A stretch of DNA of 64,000 nt from an uncultured Aquimarina sp. (GCA_947502885.1 CANNBP010000016.1:94007-158006); one strand, 5' to 3'. Shown: positions 54,568-63,571, numbered from the stretch's first letter. Numbers and translations are program-made. Notes: generated from the letters alone by a model not told the origin.

Positions 54568-56439
54568 CTAAGAACCTACTTCACTAGTTTTAGTAACGCT
54601 TTTTTCTGAAATCCATTCTGCTACTAAATCTTCTAATACCGTAAGCGGTACAGCTCCATTAGTTAATACTACATCATGAAATTCTCTGATATCAAACTTG
54701 TTTCCTAATACCTTTTTAGATTTTTCTCGTAGCTCTAAAATTTTATTCATTCCGATTTTATAAGCCGTAGCTTGACTTGGCATAACAATATGTCGTTCTA
54801 CCATTTTTACCGCATCGCTCTCTGCATTTGGAGTATTATCTGTATAATATTTGATTCCTTCTTCTCTTGTCCATTTTTTACTATGAATACCCGTATCGAC
54901 AACCAATCGACAAGCTCTCCAAAGCTCCATAGCTAGTCTACCAAAATTAGAGTATGGATCACTGTACATTCCTATTTCTTTTGGTAAAAATTCGTTGTAT
55001 AACCCCCATCCTTCTATGTATGCAGTGTAGCCTCCAAACTTTCTAAACTTAGGTACATCTTTTAACTCTTGTGCAATAGAAATTTGCATATGATGCCCAG
55101 GTATTCCTTCGTGATATGCCAGTGCTTCCATTTGATATCTTGGCATAGCCTTCATATCATATAGGTTTGCATAATAAATTCCTGGTCTGGATCCATCGGG
55201 AGTTCCTCGTTCGTAAAAAGCAGTTCCCGCACTTTTTTCTCTAAAGGCTTCTACTTGTTTTACTACGATATCGGCTTTAGGCTTTGTAATAAAAAGTTCA
55301 TCCATTTTAGATTTCATGGTATCAATTAATGCCACAGCCTGCTCCAGATATGCTTTTTTTCCTTTCTCATCTTGTGTAAAATAAAACTGAGAGTCTTCTT
55401 TCATAAATGTGAAGAAATCCTGTAAAGTACCTTCGTACTTAACTTGTTTCATAATTTCTCGCATCTCATTATGAATACGCTCTACTTCTTTTAATCCAAG
55501 ATCATGAATTTGATCAGAATTCATATCCGTTGTGGTTGTTCGCTGCAGAGCAATCTTATAAAACTTATCTCCTTTCGGAAATTTCCATACACCGTCTTCT
55601 GTAGTAGCTCTTAGTTGTTGCTCTTCTAACAAAGTGATAAGTCCATCATAACCAGATTTCACTCCTTCTATAAGTGCTTTTTTCGCTTCTTCTATCAGCC
55701 TATTTTTTTCATCATCGCTTATTTCTAAAGCACTAACCTTTTCTTTAAAATCTATTAATAAAGTACTTTCTTGATTAGATTCATCAAAAGGTTGTCCTGT
55801 AATAATATTACGACTATCGTCTAACACCTTTGCAAACACAAATTTTGGAAGAACAATACCATTCTTTTCTCTAATCTTGAGATTATCAACAAGCTGAGCA
55901 AACATAGGCTGTATACCTTGTAATCTTGAAATATAAGCTTTTGCATCTGTCGTATCGCTTATCCGATGCATACTAATCAAAAAGCTTGGTATTTCTGCCT
56001 GCATACCATGCATTTGATTTACAGGGTAATCATAAAATCGATATTGAAAATCTTCTATTTCATTTTCTAGATTTTGTTTCATCAATTTATAACTAAGCGT
56101 AGTTGCATTATCAAGGCTATTTAAATCAACAGAATCTTTTAAATATGCAAGACGTCTCTTTGCTAACTCTAAATCCTCTACTTCGCGTTTTGAAGAAATA
56201 TCATCCCATTTACCATAATCTTCAGTCTTTACACCTAAATAGGTTTGCATCATCGGTGATCTTTTCAGTTCTTCCTGAAACTGCTCTTCAAACCAATCAT
56301 TTAGCTTTTTTGAAGACACTTCTATAGTTTCGACTGTAGAAGCTATGGTATCTTTTTCTTTTTTTTCCTCTTGCTTGCAACTAAGGATGGTCAGAAAAGA
56401 CAAAATGAGTAATCCTTTAATTCTTAATTTGTTCATCAT
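54568..56439 (-). CDS. DUF885-family metallopeptidase lipoprotein
   Basis: The product is 623 aa from ATG 56439 (a second ATG follows directly). Lipobox ILSFLTILSC (Cys21). The family signature YHEGIPGHHMQ (HExxxxHH-type zinc site) lies near residue 445, preceded by long helical segments; ELWRACRLVVDTGIHSKKWT follows, as usual in DUF885. Members are thought to be zinc carboxypeptidase/dipeptidase-like enzymes of the cell envelope. It lies 24 nt after the CocE-type gene on the same strand, so the two may be co-transcribed for peptide breakdown. Confidence 0.9.
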   Translation of the reverse strand: MMNKLRIKGLLILSFLTILSCKQEEKKEKDTIASTVETIEVSSKKLNDWFEEQFQEELKRSPMMQTYLGVKTEDYGKWDDISSKREVEDLELAKRRLAYLKDSVDLNSLDNATTLSYKLMKQNLENEIEDFQYRFYDYPVNQMHGMQAEIPSFLISMHRISDTTDAKAYISRLQGIQPMFAQLVDNLKIREKNGIVLPKFVFAKVLDDSRNIITGQPFDESNQESTLLIDFKEKVSALEISDDEKNRLIEEAKKALIEGVKSGYDGLITLLEEQQLRATTEDGVWKFPKGDKFYKIALQRTTTTDMNSDQIHDLGLKEVERIHNEMREIMKQVKYEGTLQDFFTFMKEDSQFYFTQDEKGKKAYLEQAVALIDTMKSKMDELFITKPKADIVVKQVEAFREKSAGTAFYERGTPDGSRPGIYYANLYDMKAMPRYQMEALAYHEGIPGHHMQISIAQELKDVPKFRKFGGYTAYIEGWGLYNEFLPKEIGMYSDPYSNFGRLAMELWRACRLVVDTGIHSKKWTREEGIKYYTDNTPNAESDAVKMVERHIVMPSQATAYKIGMNKILELREKSKKVLGNKFDIREFHDVVLTNGAVPLTVLEDLVAEWISEKSVTKTSEVGS

Positions 56440-56463
56440 AGAAATAGTATTAGGGTTAGTGGA

Positions 56464-58311
56464 CTATTTTAAAATTGAAACTTCTATTGCTGAGTCGTGA
56501 TATATAGTATGTGTTTGCTTGGTAAAATCGGTATCTTTTGCTTTGAATATATTTGGTACAAAGGTTTGAGGATTTAAATCAATAAGCGGAAACCAGGTAC
56601 TTTGTACTTGTATATGAATTTTATGTCCCTTTTTAAAAGTATGGTGTATATCTTGTAATTTAATATTGACATCAGTCTTTTGATTAGCAACAAATGGTTC
56701 TGGTTTACTAAAATCATTTCTGAAACGCCCTCTCATTACTTCACTTCTTACCATTAGGTGATAGTTAGACATTTTAAGATATTCTTGAGTTTCTTTAGTA
56801 TCTTTTGCTTCATCTGGATATACATCAATTACCTTGACAATCCAATCTGCATCTGTTCCTGTGGTTGCTACTTTAAGTTTAGCCAATATATCTCCAGTTA
56901 TTGTGATATCTTCATTAAGAACAGGGGTTTCAAAAACCATTACATCAGGTCTACGTGCAGCAAAACGCTGGTCATCTGTCATGTATTTTCTTAACTTATA
57001 TTCCATTTTTATATCTTCAGAATACGGTACTGGTTTTTTAGGGTCACTTACAAATTGAATAGCTCCTTCTTTAGATTCGCTCCCTAATTCTTCATTTGGT
57101 GATAAGAAAAATGATTTTTTCTCTATGTTTTTTGGTGGCCATGTGTCATAGGTATTCCATTCTTTCTTACCAGTATCAAATATTCTTATTTCAGATAAAC
57201 CAGTATTCTCATCTCCTTTTCCTTTTAAGAAATGATTAAAAAACTTTGTCTCTATATCTCTTTGATAGGCTATAGAGAGATCATCTCCAAAATAAACATT
57301 ACCAATAGCCTGTCGTTTTTTGGTATAATACCAATCTCCATGCCCCCATGGCCCAAAGACCATAATATTATAATTATTACTATTCTTTTCTATACTTTTA
57401 TAAGTTTCTAAAGGCCCATAAAGATCTTCTGCATCAAATAAACCTCCAACTGTCATTACCGCAGGTTTTACATTTTTTAAGTGTTGTATGATACCACGTG
57501 ATTTCCAAAACTCATCATAATTTGGATGTTCAGATAATTGTTTCCAAAAGAAATTACCATCAAAATGGTTTTCGATATTGCTAAGAGATCCTGCCTTTAA
57601 GAAAAAATCGTATTGATCTTTACTTTTTAGCTTTGGAAATTCATACCACACCTCTTTGGTACGTTCTTTTTTAGGATATCCAAAAACGGCGGTCCCTCTC
57701 CAATAACTTAATATATAGGCTCCATTATGATGAAAATCATCAAAGAAAAAATCTCCAATAGGTGCTTGTGGCGACACTGCTTTTAAGTCTGGATGTGCAT
57801 CAAGTAAAGCACAGTTGGCATAAAATCCCGGGTATGAAATCCCCCATACACCTACTCGACCATTATAATTCGTAACATTTTTTGTTAACCACTCTATAGA
57901 GTCATAAGTATCGCTAGATTCATCTATTTGTTTTCCTTTTTTATTAGGAATATATGCTCTCATGTTATCATATTCTCCTTCGCTATTCCAGCGACCTCGA
58001 ACGTCTTGATACACAAAAATATTCCCTTCTTCCATCAAAAACTTATTAGGACCTAATTTTGTTCTAAATTTATCCTCTCCATAAGGTCTACAACTATAAG
58101 GTGTACGTTGAAATAATATAGGGTACTTTTTTGAAGTATCTTTTGGAGAATAAATGGTAGTATGAAGTTTAATTCCATCTCTCATCACTATATCTACTTC
58201 TTGCTTAGTATAGTGGTCTTTAACTTGATAAGGCTTTACATTTTGAGAAAAAACAGTACTTACATAAAGAAGTATTATCCCCTTTAAAAGAATGAATTTT
58301 ATTGATTGCAT
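56464..58311 (-). CDS. CocE/NonD-family serine hydrolase (X-Pro dipeptidyl-peptidase-like)
   Basis: The product is 615 aa with a signal peptide (to about 22, TVFSQ). Alpha/beta-hydrolase domain with nucleophile Ser159 in GVWGISYPGFY, oxyanion-region YSCRPYG, and catalytic His region MVFGPWGHGDWY near residue 325. A C-terminal jelly-roll domain (EDITITGDILAKLKVATTG...HKIHIQVQSTWFPLIDLN) is typical of S15/CocE enzymes. Likely a periplasmic or secreted peptidase or esterase. Its neighbour is the DUF885 peptidase. Confidence 0.92.
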   Translation of the reverse strand: MQSIKFILLKGIILLYVSTVFSQNVKPYQVKDHYTKQEVDIVMRDGIKLHTTIYSPKDTSKKYPILFQRTPYSCRPYGEDKFRTKLGPNKFLMEEGNIFVYQDVRGRWNSEGEYDNMRAYIPNKKGKQIDESSDTYDSIEWLTKNVTNYNGRVGVWGISYPGFYANCALLDAHPDLKAVSPQAPIGDFFFDDFHHNGAYILSYWRGTAVFGYPKKERTKEVWYEFPKLKSKDQYDFFLKAGSLSNIENHFDGNFFWKQLSEHPNYDEFWKSRGIIQHLKNVKPAVMTVGGLFDAEDLYGPLETYKSIEKNSNNYNIMVFGPWGHGDWYYTKKRQAIGNVYFGDDLSIAYQRDIETKFFNHFLKGKGDENTGLSEIRIFDTGKKEWNTYDTWPPKNIEKKSFFLSPNEELGSESKEGAIQFVSDPKKPVPYSEDIKMEYKLRKYMTDDQRFAARRPDVMVFETPVLNEDITITGDILAKLKVATTGTDADWIVKVIDVYPDEAKDTKETQEYLKMSNYHLMVRSEVMRGRFRNDFSKPEPFVANQKTDVNIKLQDIHHTFKKGHKIHIQVQSTWFPLIDLNPQTFVPNIFKAKDTDFTKQTHTIYHDSAIEVSILK

Positions 58312-58515
58312 TGGTTTACATTTAGTTTATCGATCAAGATAAAAAAATGAACTACTAGCCTTACCGTTTTAAGGAGATTTTAACATCTTATTAATAATAC
58401 ATCAACACTTCAATTTTGGACTAAAACCTTTACATATTCATCTTACTTTACACACCCCAGAATAATTCTACTGCATTTCTCTCATACTACGATCATACGA
58501 TTTCAAGTATAACTA

Positions 58516-58734
58516 TTAATCAGGTAATGTTTGGATATAAAAACCATGCATTTGGACCATTTCTATAATATCATCTGCGGTTATATTAGCGGTAGCTTCT
58601 ATCCTAAGTACATTATCAATATCTTCTAGATCTACTGTCCACCTTAAAATATCGGTGTATTTTTTAAAGATGGGTTTTAAGTATTTTACTTTTTTCTTTG
58701 ATTTAATATCGGTGCGAAATATTAATAATTCCAT
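58516..58734 (-). CDS. Small conserved-type protein of the sigma-factor operon
   Basis: The product is 72 aa, soluble. The pattern of two strand-helix units (ELLIFRTDIKSKKKVKYLKP and NVLRIEATANITADDIIEMV) resembles ferredoxin-like folds such as HMA domains, but without the CxxC metal site. It lies 14 nt after the membrane protein and is third in the operon with the sigma factor. Function unknown. Confidence 0.7.
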   Translation of the reverse strand: MELLIFRTDIKSKKKVKYLKPIFKKYTDILRWTVDLEDIDNVLRIEATANITADDIIEMVQMHGFYIQTLPD

Positions 58735-58748
58735 AATGAAATTTAAGG

Positions 58749-59168
58749 TTATTCTGAATCTGGTTTAGATTCGTTGTCTTGATCTTGGTTAGATTGTCTC
58801 TCGACATATTGTTTATAATATTCGTCCCCTTCTTCTTTCCAAAATTTGTCGTAGTATTTCCATTTTGAAAAATCAGTTTTCGAATCTTTCTTACATTCAT
58901 CACTTGAATCCTTTGATGATTTCTTACTACTGCTACCACTACCACAACCTCCTATTAGTATTTTTAGTAAGATAAATAAGCCAACCGCTTGCCAATAAGT
59001 AAGAGTGGTTAGTCCGAATATCTCGGGCATAAGCCAATTCCATAACCACATAATTACAAAGCCAAATAAAATGGCTAATCCGGTTATAGCAATTGCACCA
59101 AAAATGATTATTCCTGCAATTTCTATAGGAGATTTTTTCCTGAATTTATGAGTGAGAAAATTTGTCAT
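58749..59168 (-). CDS. Small membrane protein coupled to the sigma factor
   Basis: The product is 139 aa with two TM helices (EIAGIIIFGAIAITGLAILF and TYWQAVGLFILLKILIGG) and a charged, Ser- and Asp-rich cytoplasmic tail. The WLMPEIFGLTTLTYWQA segment is familiar from Bacteroidetes proteins found next to ECF sigma factors. Its ATG overlaps the sigma-factor stop (ATGA). It may act as an anti-sigma-like partner, which is inference. Confidence 0.75.
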   Translation of the reverse strand: MTNFLTHKFRKKSPIEIAGIIIFGAIAITGLAILFGFVIMWLWNWLMPEIFGLTTLTYWQAVGLFILLKILIGGCGSGSSSKKSSKDSSDECKKDSKTDFSKWKYYDKFWKEEGDEYYKQYVERQSNQDQDNESKPDSE

Positions 59169-59710
59169 AATATAATTTTATGTTTGTTAATTTCTAATTC
59201 TATTTTTTTATACAATATTCCAATTGCTCTATGCCTTCTAGACATTAATGTTCCGATAGGAATTCCTGTTTCTGCAGAAATCTCTTTATAGGAATACCCT
59301 TCAAAATCTACTGCTATGATAATATCCCTATATGCTGGTTTTAATAATTGAATGCATTTTTTTAACACCGGAATCATTTGATCAGAAGTATAATTATCTG
59401 TTGATTGATTTAATGCTTCAGCAAATTCTAATAGATCTTTGTCAATATCAATTGAATCTGTTTTTTTTGTGGTTCGCATAACATCGATAATTTTGTTTTT
59501 TATAGACCTATATACAAAACCAGCAACATTATTTATTGGCGCATATCTATCTGCTCCCGAAAATAATTTTAAGGCGACATCTTGAACTATATCCTCTGCA
59601 TCTCGATTTGCAGTATCGCTTATTTTTGTGCTCACATATAGCTTGAGAGATTCATATTCTCTTCCAAAAAAATCCTTAAGTTTTTTACTATTTTCTGATT
59701 CCGATTTCAT
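59165..59710 (-). CDS. ECF RNA polymerase sigma factor
   Basis: The product is 181 aa. Region 2 (AEDIVQDVALKLFSGADRY, VYRSIKNKIIDVMRTTK) and region 4 (IIIAVDFEGYSYKEISAETGIPIGTLMSRRHRAI), separated by a ~50-residue linker. First gene of a three-gene operon with a small membrane protein and a 72-aa protein. The inverted repeat about 100 nt upstream may be its operator. Stimulus unknown. Confidence 0.92.
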   Translation of the reverse strand: MKSESENSKKLKDFFGREYESLKLYVSTKISDTANRDAEDIVQDVALKLFSGADRYAPINNVAGFVYRSIKNKIIDVMRTTKKTDSIDIDKDLLEFAEALNQSTDNYTSDQMIPVLKKCIQLLKPAYRDIIIAVDFEGYSYKEISAETGIPIGTLMSRRHRAIGILYKKIELEINKHKIIL

Positions 59711-59811
59711 TAAAACCTTTTATGAAGGGGCTTTCAATTAAAAAGACGATACTTTTTTAATGTATTGCATTTTTCTATATTTTTTTTTAAAAAAAATTGA
59801 ATCTTGATAAG

Positions 59812-59831
59812 GTTACTTCTTTTTAAGTAAC
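59812..59831. promoter_or_regulatory. Inverted repeat upstream of the sigma-factor operon
   Basis: GTTACTT-CTTTTT-AAGTAAC, with an alternative outer pair AAGGTTA / TAACCTT. It lies in the 428-bp gap between the divergent sigma-factor and integrase genes; no other gene is seen in that gap. Confidence 0.4.
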
Positions 59832-60105
59832 GTATAACCTTTACGAAAAGTGATGGCGATTTAAGATACATATAAACGTTATCGGGCACGGTGGTTCAAA
59901 ACAAGTGAAATATATACCTAAGTTATTATGTATAATTTTAAATCAATCATAAATCTGTTAGATTTGTGAAAAATATATCTTAATAACTTCCAATAACATG
60001 TATTATCTATTAATCAAGTATTTATAGTGTTTTTAGATCACATTAGAAAGCATTAAATAACATTAAAGGCATATAAAAGCTTAACCTATGTTTAACCCAA
60101 TTTTG

Positions 60106-60113
60106 TATATTTG
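60106..60113 (+). promoter_or_regulatory. Putative -7 element TATATTTG of the integrase gene
   Basis: It matches TAnnTTTG and lies 25 nt before the integrase ATG. Confidence 0.4.
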
Positions 60114-60138
60114 AATAAATATTACAAGGATTAAGCAA

Positions 60139-61359
60139 ATGATTTCAACTAAAATATTACTCTATAAAAGCAAGCAAAAAGCAGATGGGCAATTCCCAAT
60201 AGCATTACGTTTGATAAAGGATAGAAAACCTAAATACATATACTTAGAATATGTATTTGAAAAGGACTGGGATATTAAAAAGAATAAAGTAAAATCATCT
60301 CATATACATAGCGCAAGAATAAACAATTTATTGATCAATAAACTTGCTTTAGCTAATAATTTGATTTTAGAAGCTGAATCAAAAAACCAGATACTTTCAT
60401 TGAACCAACTTGCAGCTAGAATTAAAACTAATCGAGTGGGGGCATTATCTTTCTTTGATATGTCAAAAAGTTATCTTGATGAATTGGAAAAGTTAGGAAA
60501 AATTGGAACTAAAATAGCGTATCAAACCGAATTTAATAACTTCAAAGGTTTTCTTAAAAGCGAAGATGTTTATTTTGAACAAATTACCGTTAGTCTCTTA
60601 AAAAAATACCAAATATACTTACGAGCTAAAGGAGATATCGGAGCTAAAGACTTAACCTTAGCAAACGCCTTGTCTTTTATTAGATTAATATTTAATAGAG
60701 CTATCCTAGAAGGAGAAGCAGAACACAAGTATTACCCATTTGGAAAAGGTAAAATCCAAATCGTTAAACCTAGCACATTAAAAATTGGGTTAGATATAAA
60801 TGAAATAAAAAGGTTAGAAAAATTAAAACTTGAAAAAGGTTCTAATTTATGGCATGATAGAAATACTTTCTTATTCTCTTTTTATTTAGCAGGTATGCGT
60901 ATTGGTGATACTGTTACTTTAAATTGGAGTAGTATTAAAGAAGGTAGATTATATTATACCATGAGAAAAAACCAAAAAGGAGATTCTTTAGAACTACCTA
61001 AAAAAGCCTTAACAATTTTAAAAAAATACGAAAAAGATCAGACTAAAGACGGCTACGTTTTTTCATACCTAGATAAATACAATAAACAAAGTAAAAAGGA
61101 AATATGGAAGGGCATAAGAACCGCCAATGTGAGAATAAATAACAACCTTAAAGTTTTGGCTGAAAAGGCTAACATTGATAAAAAGATAACTTTTCACATT
61201 GCTCGTCATAGTTTTGGTAATATTGCAGGAGATAAAATACCAGTACAAATGTTACAGAAGTTATATAGACATTCTAGTATAACAACAACAATAGGATATC
61301 AAAGCAACTTTGATCATAACAAAACAGATGCAGCACTAAATAATGTTTTAAACTTTTAA
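60139..61359 (+). CDS. Tyrosine recombinase / phage-type integrase
   Basis: The product is 406 aa. An Arm-like N-terminal region common in Bacteroidetes integrases (TKILLYKSKQKADGQFPIAL) is followed by a SAM-like core-binding domain (~115-215) and a catalytic domain. Catalytic residues: Arg in LAGMRIGDTVTLNW, HIARHSF (H-x-x-R), H in LYRHSSITTT and the nucleophile Tyr in IGYQS. It marks the edge of an integrated element, or a recombinase serving the toxin cassettes to its right. No tRNA or clear attachment repeats are visible next to it. Confidence 0.92.
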   Translation: MISTKILLYKSKQKADGQFPIALRLIKDRKPKYIYLEYVFEKDWDIKKNKVKSSHIHSARINNLLINKLALANNLILEAESKNQILSLNQLAARIKTNRVGALSFFDMSKSYLDELEKLGKIGTKIAYQTEFNNFKGFLKSEDVYFEQITVSLLKKYQIYLRAKGDIGAKDLTLANALSFIRLIFNRAILEGEAEHKYYPFGKGKIQIVKPSTLKIGLDINEIKRLEKLKLEKGSNLWHDRNTFLFSFYLAGMRIGDTVTLNWSSIKEGRLYYTMRKNQKGDSLELPKKALTILKKYEKDQTKDGYVFSYLDKYNKQSKKEIWKGIRTANVRINNNLKVLAEKANIDKKITFHIARHSFGNIAGDKIPVQMLQKLYRHSSITTTIGYQSNFDHNKTDAALNNVLNF

Positions 61360-61396
61360 ATTAATGAAACTTTTTAATATACAAACACAAATTATT

Positions 61397-61498
61397 ATGA
61401 CTAAAACAAAAAATGACCTTAAAAAAACACAAAAAATGTTTAAACATTCTTCTGTAGCTATTACAGTACGTTATCTTAAATCATTAGGTGAATTATAA
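61397..61498 (+). pseudogene. Tip of a second tyrosine recombinase
   Basis: A 33-codon frame ends KMFKHSSVAITVRYLKSLGEL, which is the last catalytic block of a tyrosine recombinase (His of HSS, Tyr of VRYL). It lies 38 nt after the intact integrase and begins with a low-complexity lysine-rich stretch, so only the end of the gene is left. Confidence 0.65.
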
Positions 61499-61563
61499 GA
61501 TGAAAACACAGTGTCTGTGTTACCGGATAAATATTAGTTATGGTGTACTAGCTATATATAAAG

Positions 61564-61591
61564 AAAACCCCATCAATTTTAATGGGGTTTT
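61564..61591 (+). terminator. Rho-independent terminator
   Basis: AAAACCCCAT / ATGGGGTTTT stem with an 8-nt loop and T-rich tail, downstream of the recombinase genes. Confidence 0.8.
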
Positions 61592-61638
61592 AATTTTTTA
61601 CATCATAGTGAATTTACATTACTTGAACATCCCACCCA

Positions 61639-61806
61639 TCATGCCTTATGAGTTTTGTTTTTATCAAAAAATGATTTTAGGTTATCAATCTTTATTTTAT
61701 CTGCATCAAAGAAAAAGAATGACCATAGTAATTCTCCTTCAACTTTAACACCATCACCCTTCATTTGATCAAAAATACTTCTTAAATTGTCTATATTAGC
61801 TTCCAT
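61639..61806 (-). pseudogene. Truncated RraB-like protein
   Basis: A 55-codon minus-strand frame from ATG 61806 to TGA 61639. It reads MEANIDNLRSIFDQMKGDG, ELLWSFFFFDADKIKIDNLK and ends NKTHKA. It parallels the start of the full RraB-like protein at 62024 (LLWGYFFLDNSKSKLKIAAE) but stops before the second half. The ~215 nt between them hold no gene. Confidence 0.55.
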
Positions 61807-62023
61807 AATTGACATTTATATCTTTATTTATGGCAACTGTAGTAGGTAGGTTTAAATGATTATAAGCAATACTGATAATCCCTTTGTTAGGATAGGGATA
61901 GAGAAGATTAACCATAATAAAAAACTAGCTACATCAAAATGTAACTGGCTTTACTTTTATTTAATTATTTTACTACTGCGAAGTTATAAAACTCACAAAA
62001 TGATGTAAATTCAAGTTATCTAG

Positions 62024-62392
62024 TTATTTACGAACAATATTTTCAGAGGTGATTACATTACCTACATCAAAACCATCATAACAATTTAGCTCATTCTTTT
62101 CTGCAAACTTATAAAGTTCTTTATTACACTTATCTAAAGTATCTACATCATGATATTCAACCTTTTCAACATGTAAATAATATTCTTCAGTATCATTTGA
62201 ATTTTCTTTTTCAGCTTCAAATATACTTACATATCGATATCCTTCTTTCGATAATTCTTCAGCAGCTATCTTAAGCTTTGACTTACTATTATCTAAGAAA
62301 AAATATCCCCATAAAAGTTTACTACTAGTATCAAACTCGTCACCCTCATTTATATTCTTAAAAAAATCTTCTATTATATCTCTTGTTATCAT
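62024..62392 (-). CDS. RraB-like (ribonuclease E inhibitor family) protein
   Basis: The product is 122 aa, acidic, soluble. KLLWGYFFLDNSKSKLKIAAEELSKEGYRYVSIFEAE and the later YLHVEKVEYHDVDTLDKCN fit the RraB/DUF1260 family pattern. As RNase E is absent in most Bacteroidetes and the gene lies in a toxin/immunity region with a truncated paralogue nearby, an immunity role is more likely than control of RNase E. That is inference from context. Confidence 0.65.
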   Translation of the reverse strand: MITRDIIEDFFKNINEGDEFDTSSKLLWGYFFLDNSKSKLKIAAEELSKEGYRYVSIFEAEKENSNDTEEYYLHVEKVEYHDVDTLDKCNKELYKFAEKNELNCYDGFDVGNVITSENIVRK

Positions 62393-62422
62393 TCTGTTTA
62401 TATTTAACCCTAGCTACAGCTA

Positions 62423-62623
62423 CCGCTAAGCTCTGCTTAGTGGTCTTTCTATTTTACTAACTCAATATCCTTTAGCAAAGCTTATAAGGTACAAATCTAA
62501 TGTATCAAACAACTTATAATCCCTATTCATACCTGATCAAAATACAACAAACCAATTTCTAAAAATGAAATTGGTTTGTTTTTTATTTCTCAATCGTAAT
62601 CGCCACTAAGCAGGGCTTTGCGG
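62423..62623. repeat. Near-perfect inverted pair of 21-bp elements
   Basis: The element at 62423-62443 contains CTGCTTAGTGG and the one at 62603-62623 contains CCACTAAGCAG. Over 21 bp the two are reverse complements with two mismatches. The unit is GC-rich compared with its surroundings, and the pair flanks the terminator at 62546 between two minus-strand genes. Confidence 0.6.
62546..62580 (-). terminator. Terminator between minus-strand cassettes
   Basis: AACAAACCAATTTC / GAAATTGGTTTGTT, a 14-bp perfect stem with a 7-nt loop, T-rich on both sides. It probably ends the toxin/immunity unit above. Confidence 0.8.
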
Positions 62624-62636
62624 GGGCGGGAGTTTT

Positions 62637-63053
62637 TCATATGCTTATACTTTGACTACTAGTAAATATTGGTTGTGAAATTACTTTCATTTCAAAATCT
62701 GTAGCTACTAATCCAATATTTCCTTTGTCTGTTTCAATTAAAAATTTCCAATCTATCATTTTTCCGTTAGGTGTTAAGCCTATTTTCTTTCTTTTAATAT
62801 CAATGATATCTATGCCTATCGATTTTCTGAAAGAAATATTAATATCTGCATCAATTACATTATGAAAAGTCATTTTACAAGGAGATACCCAAAATTTAAA
62901 GAAGCCATCATTTTGTTCTTCCCACTTAAAAATATAATCTAAATAAAGAACAAAATTACAGTCTTCATCAGGGAACTTTAATTGATATAACCGAGAGTCA
63001 TGCCACCCCATTTCACTAAAATCATTATTAGTCCAAATCTCTTTAACTTCCAT
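62637..63053 (-). CDS. Candidate immunity protein for the toxin-24-like tip
   Basis: The product is 138 aa, cytoplasmic (no signal). Segments MGWHDSRLYQLKFPDEDCNF, LYLDYIFKWE and FKFWVSPCKMTFHNV resemble a family of Bacteroidetes proteins that accompany polymorphic toxins (from memory). It begins inside the end of the toxin frame (75-nt overlap as read). The lack of a signal contrasts with the exported immunity proteins at 46-50 kb and fits a toxin acting in the cytoplasm. Confidence 0.7.
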   Translation of the reverse strand: MEVKEIWTNNDFSEMGWHDSRLYQLKFPDEDCNFVLYLDYIFKWEEQNDGFFKFWVSPCKMTFHNVIDADINISFRKSIGIDIIDIKRKKIGLTPNGKMIDWKFLIETDKGNIGLVATDFEMKVISQPIFTSSQSISI

Positions 63054-63571
63054 TTTGTTGTCTTTTTTTTCAAAACTTTCTTAACCGTCCTTATATCTTG
63101 TTGGTTCATTGGGCGTACATTTTTCCGATCTTTATTTATGAATGTTTCACCCTTGGCATTTGTATTTTTATATGACTTTTGAACATGTGGTGTTTCTACT
63201 CCTTTATGAGTTGCGCCATCAAGATCAAAATGAGTTACACCTTCTGATGTTCCAACATTTACAGAATTTTTCCCATTATTTAAATTCTTTTTTACATCTA
63301 AAGCTTGTTTTTTTATTGGTTTTGCTTTTGGTACCTTAATTTTAGAACCAATAGCACCACCTACCATTGCCGTGGTAACATCTATACCTGTTGATGTAAA
63401 CTGTTTACCTGCTTCTTTTGCTGCAGCATCTCCTCCTCCTTCTATACCAGCCGAAACAACCTTTACAATTGTGGAAGCTGCTTTTGTAGTTGGATTATTT
63501 TCTAACCAAACGTAAAGTGCAAAAATTAGTACAACAGAAAACCGGTTATATAAAAATATAACCGACTTCAA
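62978..63571 (-). CDS. Orphan polymorphic-toxin tip, toxin-24-like
   Basis: The product is 197 aa as read. Residues ~20-80 are a pre-toxin-like linker (WLENNPTTKAASTIVKVV, AKEAGKQFTSTGIDVTTAMV). Then HFDLDGATHKGVETPHVQKS...NKDRKNVRPMNQQDIRTVKK matches the 'polymorphic toxin type 24' pattern as I recall it. The apparent start codon lies inside a terminator hairpin (63543-63564), so there is no real initiation site: a displaced tip. After RTVKKVLKKK the frame runs over the immunity gene and may be shifted at an A8 run. Probably a nuclease-like cytoplasmic toxin, by family only. Confidence 0.65.
   Translation of the reverse strand: MKSVIFLYNRFSVVLIFALYVWLENNPTTKAASTIVKVVSAGIEGGGDAAAKEAGKQFTSTGIDVTTAMVGGAIGSKIKVPKAKPIKKQALDVKKNLNNGKNSVNVGTSEGVTHFDLDGATHKGVETPHVQKSYKNTNAKGETFINKDRKNVRPMNQQDIRTVKKVLKKKTTKWKLKRFGLIMILVKWGGMTLGYIN
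63543..63564 (-). terminator. Terminator hairpin of the upstream minus-strand gene
   Basis: On the minus strand CGGTTATAT-TTTT-ATATAACCG is followed by GTTTTCTGTT. It lies ~120 nt after the stop of the gene at 63686 and covers the first codons of the toxin-24-like ORF. Confidence 0.65.

Noticed and set aside
59711..60138. Possible attachment site or small RNA upstream of the integrase
   Set aside because: No tRNA end, no direct repeat with the other side and no GC-rich structured segment could be found.
61488..61748. An 86-codon plus-strand frame after the recombinase
   Set aside because: It runs through a terminator hairpin and is antisense to the truncated RraB-like frame, which has the better protein character.
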